A DNA stretch of 64,000 nucleotides. Source: PGZG01 sp046292765. GTDB lineage: Bacteria; Pseudomonadota; Gammaproteobacteria; Pseudomonadales; Alcanivoracaceae. Location: contig JBKBQA010000005.1 of the NCBI GenBank assembly GCA_046292765.1, positions 124,001 to 188,000 of the forward strand. Reading direction: 5' to 3'. Below are positions 26,567 through 35,612 of the stretch, one piece after another. Both the position numbers and the translations under genes were made by a program. Position 1 is the first letter of the stretch; each line of letters begins with the position of its first letter. The notes below the pieces were generated by a model, which worked only from the letters and a program-made list of their open reading frames with translations, did no database searches and was not told the origin of the DNA.

Positions 26567-27505
26567 GTGCCCAGTGTGACTGCTCGCCTGATCAAGGTAT
26601 TTGCTCGTCGGACCATCAAACGCAATGGTCTGAGCAATGAACAACTGGTGCACCATCTGCGCCGCCATTTCAATCACACCCCCGTGGTTCCGCTGTTACC
26701 TAAAGGCGTGCGTTTACGCCGCCTGCATACGCGCAGTTTTGATGGTGATCTGGTTAGCACCGCACAACCGTCCATGGCAGTGCTGTACATTCATGGAGGT
26801 GCCTACATCGCTGGCGTCACCCGCACCTATCACAACCTTGCCGGGCGATTGGCGTCATCCCTGAATGCGGCTGTGTATCTACCGATATACCCGTTTGCCC
26901 CCGAGCAACCCTTTCCTCAAGCTATCAATCGGGTCCTTGAGGCTTACCAGTTCCTGCTTTCAGAAGGGCATGCCGCAAACAATATCGTGATCTCCGGCGA
27001 CTCTGCTGGCGGAGGGCTGTCACTGGCACTGTTGCTCGCCATCCGCGACCGCGGCTTGCCAACTCCTAGCTGCGGCGTGCTGTTCTCTCCCGGCACAGAT
27101 GCCCGCACCCAGGGCAGCAGCGTCAGCGACAACGATGAGATTGACTGCATGCTGTCCGCCGATATGGTCCGCAAAGTGGCGCGCATCTATGTGCCCGATG
27201 AGGCAGATCGTTTTCACCCTTACGCCTCCCCCTGTCTCGGTGACTACCGCGGTCTGCCGCCGTTGTTTATTACCGTAGCGTCCGATGAGGTGCTATACAG
27301 CGACGCCGTTGCTGCACGCGAGCAGGCAAACAAAGCGGGCATCCAGGTTGAGTGGATCGAACGAGAAGGTCTGTTCCATGTCTGGCCCATCATGGTGCCC
27401 TTCCTGAAAGAAGCCCGGGATGATATCGGCCGCGCAATCATCTTTATTCAGCAGCGTTGCTGCGCGTCCGATCCCCATGCTGCTGGCCAGGGAGACGCAC
27501 CATGA
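26567..27505 (+). CDS. Alpha/beta hydrolase of the hormone-sensitive lipase family
   Basis: This 312-residue esterase-type protein has the oxyanion motif HGGAY (about residue 84) and the nucleophile elbow GDSAGG (about residue 145). Asp and His of the triad are likely in ASDEVLYSD and EGLFHVWPI. The start is a GTG at 26567, six bases after AAGGAG; the GTG at 26561 is too close to that site. It overlaps the next hydrolase gene by ATGA at 27502-27505. Substrates in this family are short to medium acyl esters. Confidence 0.85.
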   Translation: MPSVTARLIKVFARRTIKRNGLSNEQLVHHLRRHFNHTPVVPLLPKGVRLRRLHTRSFDGDLVSTAQPSMAVLYIHGGAYIAGVTRTYHNLAGRLASSLNAAVYLPIYPFAPEQPFPQAINRVLEAYQFLLSEGHAANNIVISGDSAGGGLSLALLLAIRDRGLPTPSCGVLFSPGTDARTQGSSVSDNDEIDCMLSADMVRKVARIYVPDEADRFHPYASPCLGDYRGLPPLFITVASDEVLYSDAVAAREQANKAGIQVEWIEREGLFHVWPIMVPFLKEARDDIGRAIIFIQQRCCASDPHAAGQGDAP

Positions 27506-28473
27506 CTCGCCACCTGACAGAGGCTGAACAGGCCTTTATCCATGAGATTGGCAACACCTTTCTTGCCAAATCGAAAGCTCCCCATCCCGACGCGTTGAAG
27601 CAATGGCGCCCGAGCGGTGTCACCTGGCCGCTGCTGCGTACAGTGCAGGGGAAGGTCAGCGGCCTGCAAAAACGCGAAGCGCCGGTGGATGGGTACAAGC
27701 TGGTGTGGCTTGAGGGCGGCAATACCAATGGGCCCGCGGTGGTATTGCTGCACGGATTCGCCGCCAGCAAGGAAAACTGGCTGCCGTTACTTCCGTTTCT
27801 GAGTCGCCATTACCACCTGTATGTGCCTGATTTGCCCGGTTGGGGAGAAAGTCATTTCAGCCCCACTTCGCCCTATGGCATGGATCATCAGTCCAGTCGA
27901 CTTGCCCATTGGATTGAACACTACGTTAACGGCCCGGCGCATATTGTTGGCAGCTCCATGGGCGGTGCACTGGCCGGTTTTATCGCCGCCCGGGCACCGG
28001 ATCATACCCGCTCGCTGACGTTAATGAATGCCGCCGGCGCCCGTGGCACACGCATGAGCCCGTTTGAACAGGATTTGCTCGAAGGCCGCAATACTCTGGT
28101 CACCAGACGCTTCGCCGATGTGATGCGTTTGTTTGCCGCCACCACCCACCGCAACCGTTATCTGATCGCCAGCGCACTGGCGCCGGTAATGTTTGGCGAA
28201 ATGATTTCCCGGCGGCATGTCAACCGGCATATGTTCCGCGAACTGGTCAGCCATGCGCCACGGGAAGATCTGCCGGGCTTTGCCACCATTGAAGCGCCAA
28301 CACTGATCATGTGGGGCGAGGAGGATCGGGTGCTGGATGTGTCCTGCGTGGATACCTTCAAGCAACTGATTCCCCATGCGCAGGAAAAGCGCTTTCGGGG
28401 CATCGGCCATTTGCCCATGGTGGAAGCACCCGGCCTTACCGCCCGTTATCTGCGCCGCTTCTGGCAACGGTAG
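27502..28473 (+). CDS. Alpha/beta hydrolase, lipase-like
   Basis: A 323-residue alpha/beta hydrolase with oxyanion motif HGFAASKENW (about residue 92), nucleophile GSSMGG (about 157), a likely acid in MWGEEDRVLD (about 275) and His in GIGHLPMVE (about 305). The pattern resembles monoacylglycerol lipases and PHA-depolymerase-like enzymes; no secretion signal is seen. It is coupled to the upstream esterase by ATGA and ends at a terminator. The two hydrolases next to FadE fit release and use of fatty acids from lipids. Confidence 0.85.
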   Translation: MTRHLTEAEQAFIHEIGNTFLAKSKAPHPDALKQWRPSGVTWPLLRTVQGKVSGLQKREAPVDGYKLVWLEGGNTNGPAVVLLHGFAASKENWLPLLPFLSRHYHLYVPDLPGWGESHFSPTSPYGMDHQSSRLAHWIEHYVNGPAHIVGSSMGGALAGFIAARAPDHTRSLTLMNAAGARGTRMSPFEQDLLEGRNTLVTRRFADVMRLFAATTHRNRYLIASALAPVMFGEMISRRHVNRHMFRELVSHAPREDLPGFATIEAPTLIMWGEEDRVLDVSCVDTFKQLIPHAQEKRFRGIGHLPMVEAPGLTARYLRRFWQR

Positions 28474-28491
28474 GATCAACAATCCTGCTGC

Positions 28492-28521
28492 GAAGGCCGC
28501 CGGTATGGCGGCTTTCTTTTA
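28492..28521 (+). terminator. Rho-independent terminator after the hydrolase pair
   Basis: GCCGCC pairs with GGCGGC around a short loop, flanked by AAG on the left and CTTTCTTTTATT on the right. Confidence 0.85.
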
Positions 28522-28556
28522 TTGTTGTTTTAGTGTGGCAGCAACCGATCCGGCCA

Positions 28557-28660
28557 GAGAGGCGGCAAGGGCCTCCCGGGACACGCCGTGAATACGTCCA
28601 TGTAGGCTTGCGTTCGCCATCCATGGCTCACACAGTCCCGGGAGGCCCTTGCCGCCTCTC
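28557..28660. repeat. Long hairpin B with constant-type loop
   Basis: Arms 28557-28582 and 28635-28660 are a perfect 26-base inverted repeat ending in GGGAC/GTCCC. The 52-base loop, read on the minus strand, contains GAGCCATGGATGG and ATTCACGGCG, as in hairpins A and C. Confidence 0.9.
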
Positions 28661-28710
28661 CGACCTGACATCCTGCTGTTTGTCGAAGTTGACGAACGAA
28701 AAGATGCGAG

Positions 28711-28820
28711 CACTCGCGGGTGGCTTCGCCTGTTCGGGACCCTCGGAGCCATGGATGGCGGAGAGGAGCTACAGGGACGTACTCGTGCGTGTCCCGAACA
28801 GGCGAAGCCACCCGCGAGTG
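28711..28820. repeat. Long hairpin C with constant-type loop
   Basis: Arms 28711-28740 and 28791-28820 are a perfect 30-base inverted repeat, again ending in CGGGAC/GTCCCG. The 50-base loop reads GAGCCATGGATGGCG and later ACAGGGACGTACTCG on the plus strand. Hairpins B and C are in opposite orientation, 50 bases apart. The stretch 28474-28903 has no gene; it holds these elements, one terminator on each side and a REP-like hairpin. Confidence 0.9.
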
Positions 28821-28860
28821 CGGAGAAGGTCACTACGATGTAAATAGAAAGCAAACACAA

Positions 28861-28877
28861 GCCGCCGTACCGGCGGC
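28861..28877 (-). terminator. Hairpin downstream of the DUF4282 gene
   Basis: GCCGCCG and CGGCGGC flank TAC. Read leftward it is followed by TTGTGTTTGC, a plausible terminator for the long leftward operon ending at 28904. Confidence 0.55.
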
Positions 28878-28903
28878 CTTCGCGGCTAAAGCCGCTCCTG
28901 CGG
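28878..28903. repeat. Pseudomonas-like REP element
   Basis: The sequence TTCGCGGCTAAAGCCGCTCC closely matches a common REP hairpin of pseudomonads (GCGGCT/AGCCGC stem with flanking CTCC). It abuts the stop codon of the DUF4282 gene. Confidence 0.65.
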
Positions 28904-29383
28904 TTAGTGGCGACCGAACAGCCGGCTGAGTAATCCGGCGCTGCGCAGGATGGGCCGCACTTCCATCAGGGTACCGTGGATATCATCGACCTGATGATTC
29001 AGTTGGTCCACATGCCGGGTGATGCCGTCCACCCGCACGGCCAAATCACTGACCTGACCGGGCAGGGCATCCATACGCTCGATAATCCGCATAATGCGGT
29101 GTGCCATGATCAGGTACTCCAGCGCTGCCCGAATCACGGCGAAAGTCACCAGAAATACCACCGGCGATGCCAACGCCGCAATCAACCCTGCCGTCAGCGA
29201 AAAATAAAAGCACACAGCCACGATCACCATAATCACCACCAATGCGCCCAGCACCAGCAGGACATAGAACAACGGCAGCAATTGCATGGTGAGGTAGCGA
29301 TTAAAGCGCCAGTCGCCCAGATTGGGAATCATCCCGGCGGAGCGCACTGGTTTATCCTGTGGCGTAACGAGCTGTTCGGTCAT
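28904..29383 (-). CDS. DUF4282 family membrane protein
   Basis: This 159-residue protein has two membrane segments (about residues 36-62 and 65-88). A basic/acidic motif follows (RAALEYLIMAHRIMRIIERMD), typical of DUF4282. The C-terminal 60 residues look like a coiled coil (VSDLAVRVDGITRHVDQLNHQVDDI). Its start overlaps the stop of the upstream hydrolase by ATGA, so it is the last gene of a leftward operon. The function is unknown; a membrane anchor or scaffold is a guess. Confidence 0.7.
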   Translation of the reverse strand: MTEQLVTPQDKPVRSAGMIPNLGDWRFNRYLTMQLLPLFYVLLVLGALVVIMVIVAVCFYFSLTAGLIAALASPVVFLVTFAVIRAALEYLIMAHRIMRIIERMDALPGQVSDLAVRVDGITRHVDQLNHQVDDIHGTLMEVRPILRSAGLLSRLFGRH

Positions 29384-30543
29384 GCAATCGGCTCTTGGCT
29401 AAGGGAATGCCGCATCATGGTACGCATCAAACGCAAATAGTCTCTTTGCTGCAGGTGCACCACATGGTTGCCCGGGAACCAGTGTAATTGGCTACCAACC
29501 CAGTGCTCGTGCAGCAGCTGCTGGTAACGCGGCGCAGTAAAGCGATCCCCGGCGCCGGCAATGATCAGCAATCGTTCAGCCGGCACCAGCGGCCGCCAGG
29601 TCAACGGCGAATGGATGGCCGTAGCGTGGCGAATGTCGGTGAGATCCAGTCCGGCTTTAGGCATCACCCGCTGAAATGCCTCCCGTAATGGTGCCCACTC
29701 CATCAGCATATCGGTGGGAGATACCACCGCCGCATTGGGCATCACAAACGCAAGATCCGGCTCCACCGCAGCCGTTAACGCGGAAAGATACCCCCCCAGA
29801 CTCAGGCCACTTATGCCAATGGTAGCCACACCTTCTGCTCGCAGGTACTGCATGAAAGTGCGCACCTCATGGATCGCCTGCAGCATGGTTTCGTTGGTTT
29901 CTGCAAATCCATGACTGAAAAAACCGAACCCACTGAACGGATCGAACCGGCCACGACGACTGCCATGAAATGGCAGTGTATAAAGCAGCACATCCCAGCC
30001 CTGATCGTAGAACCAGCGCAGTGAGAACATCGCACTGTTAACCCAGTAAGCATCGAGCGAATAGCCGTGCAGGAAAATCAGTGTCGGTCTGGGACCATCG
30101 GGATGGGTCCAGTGGCGCGCTTCTGCGATCTGGTTATGAGCATGCCCTGCCACCCGGTCGCGCAAGGCCGGATTCAACGCTTCAAAACCGGTGCGAAAGC
30201 GAACGGTGCGGCTATCGACACCAGGAATCGGCTTGCGCGGCCGGCTGATGCGCACTTCGACCTGATCCGGTGGGGGCTGAAACACGGCCTGTGGATCACC
30301 ACGATCGGCCAGATCCCGGTACAGGGACATTTCGTCAATCTGCTCCGCCAGCGGACGCTGGCGCAGATTGTTCATCATCGCCATCAACACGCCGGTGGCA
30401 AGGCCATTTTTCAGCACATGATCGACCGCAGCACTGGCGCTGACATGCAGCCGATGACTTCTATCCAGCGGCGTTTCCACCGGGCGGCGATGGTAGTCCA
30501 CCGGTAGCGAGCGCCACCAGGGCTGGCCACGGTAACGCAGCAT
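29380..30543 (-). CDS. Alpha/beta fold hydrolase
   Basis: A 387-residue hydrolase with a long N-terminal region (about 130 residues) before the core. The core shows oxyanion motif FLHGYSLDAYW (about residue 153), nucleophile GLSLGG (about 245), Asp in AGAGDRFTAP (about 330) and His in PGNHVVHL (about 355). There is no signal peptide. It follows the SDR by three bases and overlaps DUF4282. In this operon it could release the acid from a CoA or ester intermediate, but the substrate is unknown. Confidence 0.8.
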   Translation of the reverse strand: MLRYRGQPWWRSLPVDYHRRPVETPLDRSHRLHVSASAAVDHVLKNGLATGVLMAMMNNLRQRPLAEQIDEMSLYRDLADRGDPQAVFQPPPDQVEVRISRPRKPIPGVDSRTVRFRTGFEALNPALRDRVAGHAHNQIAEARHWTHPDGPRPTLIFLHGYSLDAYWVNSAMFSLRWFYDQGWDVLLYTLPFHGSRRGRFDPFSGFGFFSHGFAETNETMLQAIHEVRTFMQYLRAEGVATIGISGLSLGGYLSALTAAVEPDLAFVMPNAAVVSPTDMLMEWAPLREAFQRVMPKAGLDLTDIRHATAIHSPLTWRPLVPAERLLIIAGAGDRFTAPRYQQLLHEHWVGSQLHWFPGNHVVHLQQRDYLRLMRTMMRHSLSQEPIA

Positions 30544-30546
30544 AGT

Positions 30547-31368
30547 TCAGCCTCCCCGTAACAGTTTGAGGCCAGGCCGTACCGATAGCTCCCACAAGCG
30601 ACGGGCATGATGGAAGGTCGACACCGCCAGTTTGCCGTGCAGTGGGAATATGATCTCCGCCAGGTTTTTCTCCACACCGGACAAAATGGCATTGGCCGCC
30701 TGGGCCGAAGTAATCGGCCGGATCGGAGACTTCTGGCGAATCAGGTCATAAGGGCTGATGTCGCCGAGCTTGAGTCTTTGCATCTGGTCTCGACCAACAA
30801 TCGGAGTCTCGACGATACCCGGACAGACCACACTGACCCTGACGCCATACATTCTGGCTTCCTCGCGCAGCGACAGACTCAAGCCCACCACCGCATGTTT
30901 GGTCATGGCATAGACCGCGAGCATCGGAGCCGGCATCAACCCGGCCACCGAGGCGGTATTGACGATGTGGCCATGACCCTGCGCACGCATCAGTTCGTAG
31001 GCGGTGAGTGTCCCGTACAGCACACCCATCTGATTAATATCGATAGTCCGTTGCCAATCCTGCGCAGTGTTATCCTTCAGTTCACCGGTAATGGCAATGC
31101 CGGCATTATTGAAAAGATAGTCCAGGCTACCGGCAGCGGCCACCTGCCGTAGCAGCTCGTCAAAAGCCTGCTGCTCAGTCACATCCAGGCGCTGAGTGAG
31201 CAGCAGGCCACTCGCTGCACACTCATCAGCGAGCGAGGCAAGACCAGTGGTATTCACGTCGGCGGCAATGACTTTTGCCCCCAATGCTACAAGCTGCAGA
31301 GACAGCGCACGTCCCATCCCTGACGCAGCGCCAGTCACCACCGCCGTCTTGCCACGAAAGCCCTTCAT
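30547..31368 (-). CDS. SDR family oxidoreductase
   Basis: A 273-residue classical SDR: TGAASGMG near residues 12-19, NNAG near 90, and the catalytic Ser and Tyr-Lys in NTASVAGLMPAPMLAVYAMTK (split: Ser near 140, YAMTK near 153). GAGGAG precedes the start. It lies ten bases after the thiolase and three bases before the hydrolase, inside the leftward operon. It would oxidise or reduce an alcohol or ketone group on the substrate of this pathway. Confidence 0.85.
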   Translation of the reverse strand: MKGFRGKTAVVTGAASGMGRALSLQLVALGAKVIAADVNTTGLASLADECAASGLLLTQRLDVTEQQAFDELLRQVAAAGSLDYLFNNAGIAITGELKDNTAQDWQRTIDINQMGVLYGTLTAYELMRAQGHGHIVNTASVAGLMPAPMLAVYAMTKHAVVGLSLSLREEARMYGVRVSVVCPGIVETPIVGRDQMQRLKLGDISPYDLIRQKSPIRPITSAQAANAILSGVEKNLAEIIFPLHGKLAVSTFHHARRLWELSVRPGLKLLRGG

Positions 31369-31378
31369 AGACGACTCC

Positions 31379-32560
31379 TCAATCGCGACGATAGAGGGTC
31401 ACCACGCAAGCGCCGCCCAGACCAAGATTATGCTGCAACGCCACACGCGCATTCTCGACCTGACGCTTCTCTGCCTGACCACGCAGCTGCCAGACCAGCT
31501 CGGTGCACTGGGCAAGCCCGGTAGCGCCGAGCGGATGTCCCTTCGACAACAGACCACCGGACGGATTGGTGACCACCTTGCCGCCGTAGGTGTTATCAGC
31601 ATCCCAGATAAATTTCTCGGCGCCGCCTTCCGGACACAGGCCAAGGCCTTCATAGGTGAGTAGCTCATTGGCGGTAAAGCAGTCGTGCAGCTCCACCACA
31701 TCGACGTCTTCTGCGCCGATACCAGCTTCCTCATAAACCTTCTTCGCTGCCGCTTTGGTCATGTCATAGCCGACCATCTTGATCATCGATTTTTCATCGA
31801 AGCTGCTGGCAAAGTCGGTGGTCATGGCCTGGGCTGCGATGTAGACCGGATTGCTGATGCCATGCTTCTTCGCGAACTCATCCGAACACAGAATCGCCGC
31901 GCCGGCACCGCAAGTCGGCGGGCAGCACTGGAACCGGGTCAGCGGATCAAACACTTCCTCGGAAGCCATGATCTCTTCCAGCGACAGCACCTGATTGAAT
32001 AGCGCGTAGGGGTTATTAGCCGCATGTTTGCGCGCCTTCTCGGCGATCTTACCGAAGGTTTCCCGCTTGGTGCCATGCAACCAACGGTATTCACGGCCCG
32101 CGCCACCAAACATCTGCGCGGCCGGCGGTGCCTGGGTGAAGCCCTGTTCGGTAATCATCAGTTGGGCGTGCTGGCCCATCGGATTTTCCCGGTCGTTGAA
32201 CTTTGAACCGAGTGCACCGCGCTCCATTTTTTCAAAGCCAACTGCGATCACACACTCAGCCAGCCCGCCTTCGATGGCCTGCCGGGCCAGAAACAGCGCC
32301 GACGAGCCAGTCGAACAGTTGTTGTTGACGTTGACCACAGGAATGCCGGTCAAACCCAGCTCATACACCGCACGTTGGCCGCAGGTGGAGTCGCCGTATA
32401 CATAACCGCAGAACGCCTGCTCGACTTCGTTGTAGTTGATCCCGGCATCGGCCAACGCCTTCTTGCCTGCTTCAGCAGCCATGACATGGTAGTCGTCACT
32501 GGCACCCGGTTTGGCGAACTTGGTCATGCCGACACCGATTACATTCACTCGACGTTTCAT
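31379..32560 (-). CDS. Thiolase of the SCP-x / lipid-transfer type
   Basis: The 393 residues match the thiolase half of peroxisomal SCP-x, which cleaves branched or sterol-type 3-ketoacyl-CoA. The nucleophile is C82 in NNNCSTGSSAL, which differs from the CASG motif of ordinary thiolases. The HDCF block (VVELHDCFTANEL, about residue 290) and GGLLSKGHPLGATG are present. It has no SCP2 domain of its own; three are found on the neighbouring multifunctional enzyme. AGGAG precedes the start and it follows that enzyme by 30 bases. Confidence 0.88.
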   Translation of the reverse strand: MKRRVNVIGVGMTKFAKPGASDDYHVMAAEAGKKALADAGINYNEVEQAFCGYVYGDSTCGQRAVYELGLTGIPVVNVNNNCSTGSSALFLARQAIEGGLAECVIAVGFEKMERGALGSKFNDRENPMGQHAQLMITEQGFTQAPPAAQMFGGAGREYRWLHGTKRETFGKIAEKARKHAANNPYALFNQVLSLEEIMASEEVFDPLTRFQCCPPTCGAGAAILCSDEFAKKHGISNPVYIAAQAMTTDFASSFDEKSMIKMVGYDMTKAAAKKVYEEAGIGAEDVDVVELHDCFTANELLTYEGLGLCPEGGAEKFIWDADNTYGGKVVTNPSGGLLSKGHPLGATGLAQCTELVWQLRGQAEKRQVENARVALQHNLGLGGACVVTLYRRD

Positions 32561-32590
32561 ATTTGTTCTCCTGTTGTCTGTGTCCGCACT

Positions 32591-35587
32591 TCACAGTGCA
32601 TCTTCAATCTGGCGAACCAGCGCGACATTACCATCAACACGCAGATCGCCTTTCTGATACATCTCACGCAAACCATGCTTGCCATCGACCCAGTCGGCCA
32701 GCTGGCTATCACCGACGGTCACCGTGGCAACGGCGCCATCGATTTTGCCGGTGGACAGCTTCGGTGGATTGACGCTGAAATCCATCACCCAGTCACCATC
32801 CGGATCACGTACCCGGAAGTGTACAGCGCCACTCAAACCAGTCGCCTTTGACAGCTTCTGCTCCAGAGCGGCCATGGATTCCGCCGCGCGGGCCTGCTTT
32901 GGTGCCGCTTTTGCTGCAGGAGCAGGCGCTTTGGGCGCACCGGACGCAAGACGCTTGTCACGAGCCTGCTCAACCAGCTTCGGGTCCATGCCCTGCAATA
33001 CCGACAGCTTGTTCGAGGCCATGATATTGCCATGCACCTTCAGCTGGCCGCCGAAATACAGTTTCTGCACTTCAGCTATATCGCCACCGAACAGGGTATT
33101 CACCAGAGCAGTATCCAGCTCCAGTGTGACGTCAGGCTTATCCGCCATGCCTGAACCGGCGGCACCCTTGTCGTTCTTCAGATCGATAAAGAAGCTCTGC
33201 TCCGGGTTATGGAACACAAACTGGAACACGGTGTTGGTTTTTCCGACCAGCTCCGGCTTTGCCGCGATGTATGCGGAAATACCAGTGAACACATCATCCA
33301 GCGTCGGCTCCTGCGAAGCCGCTGCCACCGGTGCTGCCGCAGCCGCACTGGCACCACCCGCTGCAACGCGCTTGGCCCGGGCTTCTTCCACCAGCTTCGG
33401 ATCCATGCCCTGCAGCACCGACAGCTTGTTCGAGGCCATCACGTTGCCACCGATCTTCAGCTCGCCGCCGAAGTACAGCTTCTGCACAGCCGCAAGGTCA
33501 CCGCCGAACAGGGTCTGCACATGTTTGGTGTCCAGCTCCAGGGTCACGTCTGCCTTATCGACACTGCCGGCACCGGCACTGCCCGGGGCGGATTTCAGAT
33601 CAATAAAGAAGCTCTGGTCCGGGTTGGTAAAGTTGAACTGGAACGAGGTCTTGGCCTTGTCGACCAATGCCGGCGTCGCCGCCACATAGCTGGCAATCGC
33701 CGAGAACACATCCTCCAGCTGCACCGAGGTATCTGCCGCTGGTGCGGCTTCTGCAGGTGCCGCAGCCTTCGGCTTGGCTTGCACCTTCGGTACTTCGCGA
33801 TACAACTCCACTGCGGCATTTTTCAGCACGACTTCATCGCGCTCCTTGACCCGGGTTTCCAGAATGATGCGGTCGTCGGACTCCTTCCACATCTTGGTCA
33901 CCAGCGTCTCACCGGGGAATACGCTCTTGGCGAATCGCACCTTGATGCTCTTCATCAGGCGACCATCATTATTGCAGAACGCCTTGATTACATGACGACC
34001 GGCATAGCCATAGGTGCACAGGCCATGCAGGATCGGCCGGTCATAGCCGAACGCCTTGGCGAACGCCGGGTCCGCATGCAGCGGGTTCCAGTCGCCGCAA
34101 AGGCGATACAGCAGGGTCTGGTTAGCGTCGGTCTTCTCTTCAATCACCGCATCCGGTGCGCGATCCGGCGGCACGTTGATATCCGCGCTCGGGCCACGAT
34201 CGCCACCCCAGCCACCGGCACCTTTCACGAACGAGGTCATCTCGTTGTAGGCAATCTCGTCACCATTTTCATCCACGGTGGAGATGGCGAAGGTCACCAC
34301 CGCATTCGGGTCCTTGTCGAAGGCTTCCTTGAACTTGAAGATATGCTTCAGTTTCGCATTGCGCGGCAGCGGCCGGCGAATCTCGGTAAGCTGTTCGCCA
34401 TGCAGCAGGCGATCAAAGCCGAAGTTCATGCCCGGCAGAGCAAACTTACCCTCTTTCGCCGCTTTCAACATGGCACCGATCTGCGGCATCACACCAAAGG
34501 TCGGCAGGGCCTGGAAATCACTGCCCAACTCGTAGACAAACTTGAGCTCGTCTTTGTCCATCGGATCACGGGCCGCGCCGACGCTCAGGGCGTACAGGGC
34601 GAGATCGTTCTCATCATAGGAAGACTCCAGCTCCAGCTTTGCCTTGCTGGCCACATCCAAATCAATAAATTCGTTGCCACCCAGGCTCGGGTTATTGATG
34701 TTATTGAGGATCGGCATAAAAGATTCGTTGATGCTGGTCGGGTGTTCGGCATCGGTAAAGTCAGTAATCTTCGACCAGCGCGAGGCGACATCGTCGATGC
34801 TGAACTTCTTGCCAAGCGCAAATACATTGCCCTGTGCCCGCTCCCAGCGCAGCTTGGCGATATAGCCGGCGCCAACCTCAAACAAGCCTTTGGTTTCCTG
34901 GCAGCTTTCGTGGCTCAGCCACGCCACCAGTGGGCTGACGGCTTCCGGGTTCAGGTGTTTGAGCATCTCCGGCGGCATTACCGTTTCGGTAAGACGCGAG
35001 GCGGCAATCGGAGCGATGGTGTTAACGAAAATATTCTTGCCGCGACCTTCTTCGGCAAGACAATTGGCAAGGCCGGTAATGCCCAGCTTGGCTGCGCAAT
35101 AGTTAGCCTGACCAAAGTTACCGTAAATACCAGCTGCAGAGGTGGTCATAATGATGCGGCCATAGCCCTTCTCTCGCATGATCGGCCAGGCGGCATGGCT
35201 GACGCTCATGGAACCGGTCAGATGCACTTTCAGAATCAGGTCCCAGTCTGCCTGGGTCATCTTGGCAAAGCTGACGTCACGAAGGATGCCGGCGTTATTG
35301 ATGACGATATCCACCGTGCCAAAGGCATCCAGTGCGGTCTTGACGATACTCTCGCCATGCTCGACCGAATCGTAATTGGCGACGGCTTCACCGCCTAGCG
35401 CCTTAATCTCTTCCACCACCTTGTCGGCGGCAGCCGAGGATTTTCCGCCACCGGTGGCGGTGCCACCGAGATCGTTGACCACTACCTTTGCTCCCAGACT
35501 GCCGAGCAACAGCGCATGGGACCGACCCAGACCACCACCGGCCCCGGTCACGATCGCTACACGACCATCAAATCGTAGCTTGCTCAT
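32591..35587 (-). CDS. Multifunctional enzyme type 2: SDR, MaoC hydratase and three SCP2 domains
   Basis: The 998 residues are organised as an SDR (3R)-hydroxyacyl-CoA dehydrogenase (about 1-300; TGAGGGLG), a MaoC-type 2-enoyl-CoA hydratase (about 310-600; GDWNPLHADP and RPILHGLCTYG) and three sterol-carrier-protein-2 domains (about 635-735, 765-870 and 900-998). The first two SCP2 units are near-duplicates about 420 bases apart (both contain ASNKLSVLQGMDPKLVE). The third is more divergent. Ala/Pro-rich linkers join them. Human MFE-2 has one SCP2 domain. The hydratase motif reads CGDWNPLH where many members have SGD. The start has AAGGAG. Confidence 0.93.
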   Translation of the reverse strand: MSKLRFDGRVAIVTGAGGGLGRSHALLLGSLGAKVVVNDLGGTATGGGKSSAAADKVVEEIKALGGEAVANYDSVEHGESIVKTALDAFGTVDIVINNAGILRDVSFAKMTQADWDLILKVHLTGSMSVSHAAWPIMREKGYGRIIMTTSAAGIYGNFGQANYCAAKLGITGLANCLAEEGRGKNIFVNTIAPIAASRLTETVMPPEMLKHLNPEAVSPLVAWLSHESCQETKGLFEVGAGYIAKLRWERAQGNVFALGKKFSIDDVASRWSKITDFTDAEHPTSINESFMPILNNINNPSLGGNEFIDLDVASKAKLELESSYDENDLALYALSVGAARDPMDKDELKFVYELGSDFQALPTFGVMPQIGAMLKAAKEGKFALPGMNFGFDRLLHGEQLTEIRRPLPRNAKLKHIFKFKEAFDKDPNAVVTFAISTVDENGDEIAYNEMTSFVKGAGGWGGDRGPSADINVPPDRAPDAVIEEKTDANQTLLYRLCGDWNPLHADPAFAKAFGYDRPILHGLCTYGYAGRHVIKAFCNNDGRLMKSIKVRFAKSVFPGETLVTKMWKESDDRIILETRVKERDEVVLKNAAVELYREVPKVQAKPKAAAPAEAAPAADTSVQLEDVFSAIASYVAATPALVDKAKTSFQFNFTNPDQSFFIDLKSAPGSAGAGSVDKADVTLELDTKHVQTLFGGDLAAVQKLYFGGELKIGGNVMASNKLSVLQGMDPKLVEEARAKRVAAGGASAAAAAPVAAASQEPTLDDVFTGISAYIAAKPELVGKTNTVFQFVFHNPEQSFFIDLKNDKGAAGSGMADKPDVTLELDTALVNTLFGGDIAEVQKLYFGGQLKVHGNIMASNKLSVLQGMDPKLVEQARDKRLASGAPKAPAPAAKAAPKQARAAESMAALEQKLSKATGLSGAVHFRVRDPDGDWVMDFSVNPPKLSTGKIDGAVATVTVGDSQLADWVDGKHGLREMYQKGDLRVDGNVALVRQIEDAL

Positions 35588-35612
35588 TGTTTTCTCCTTG
35601 TTTCAGATAACA

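Noticed and set aside
28311..28847. Overlapping small frames around the hairpins
   Set aside because: They translate the inverted repeats and terminators and have no protein-like composition.
32986..33490. Direct DNA repeat as a mobile element
   Set aside because: The repeat is explained by duplicated SCP2 domains within one open reading frame.
33209..35398. Open frame of 729 residues on the plus strand
   Set aside because: It lies opposite the multifunctional enzyme gene and has no recognisable domain. Long antisense frames are expected in GC-rich coding DNA.
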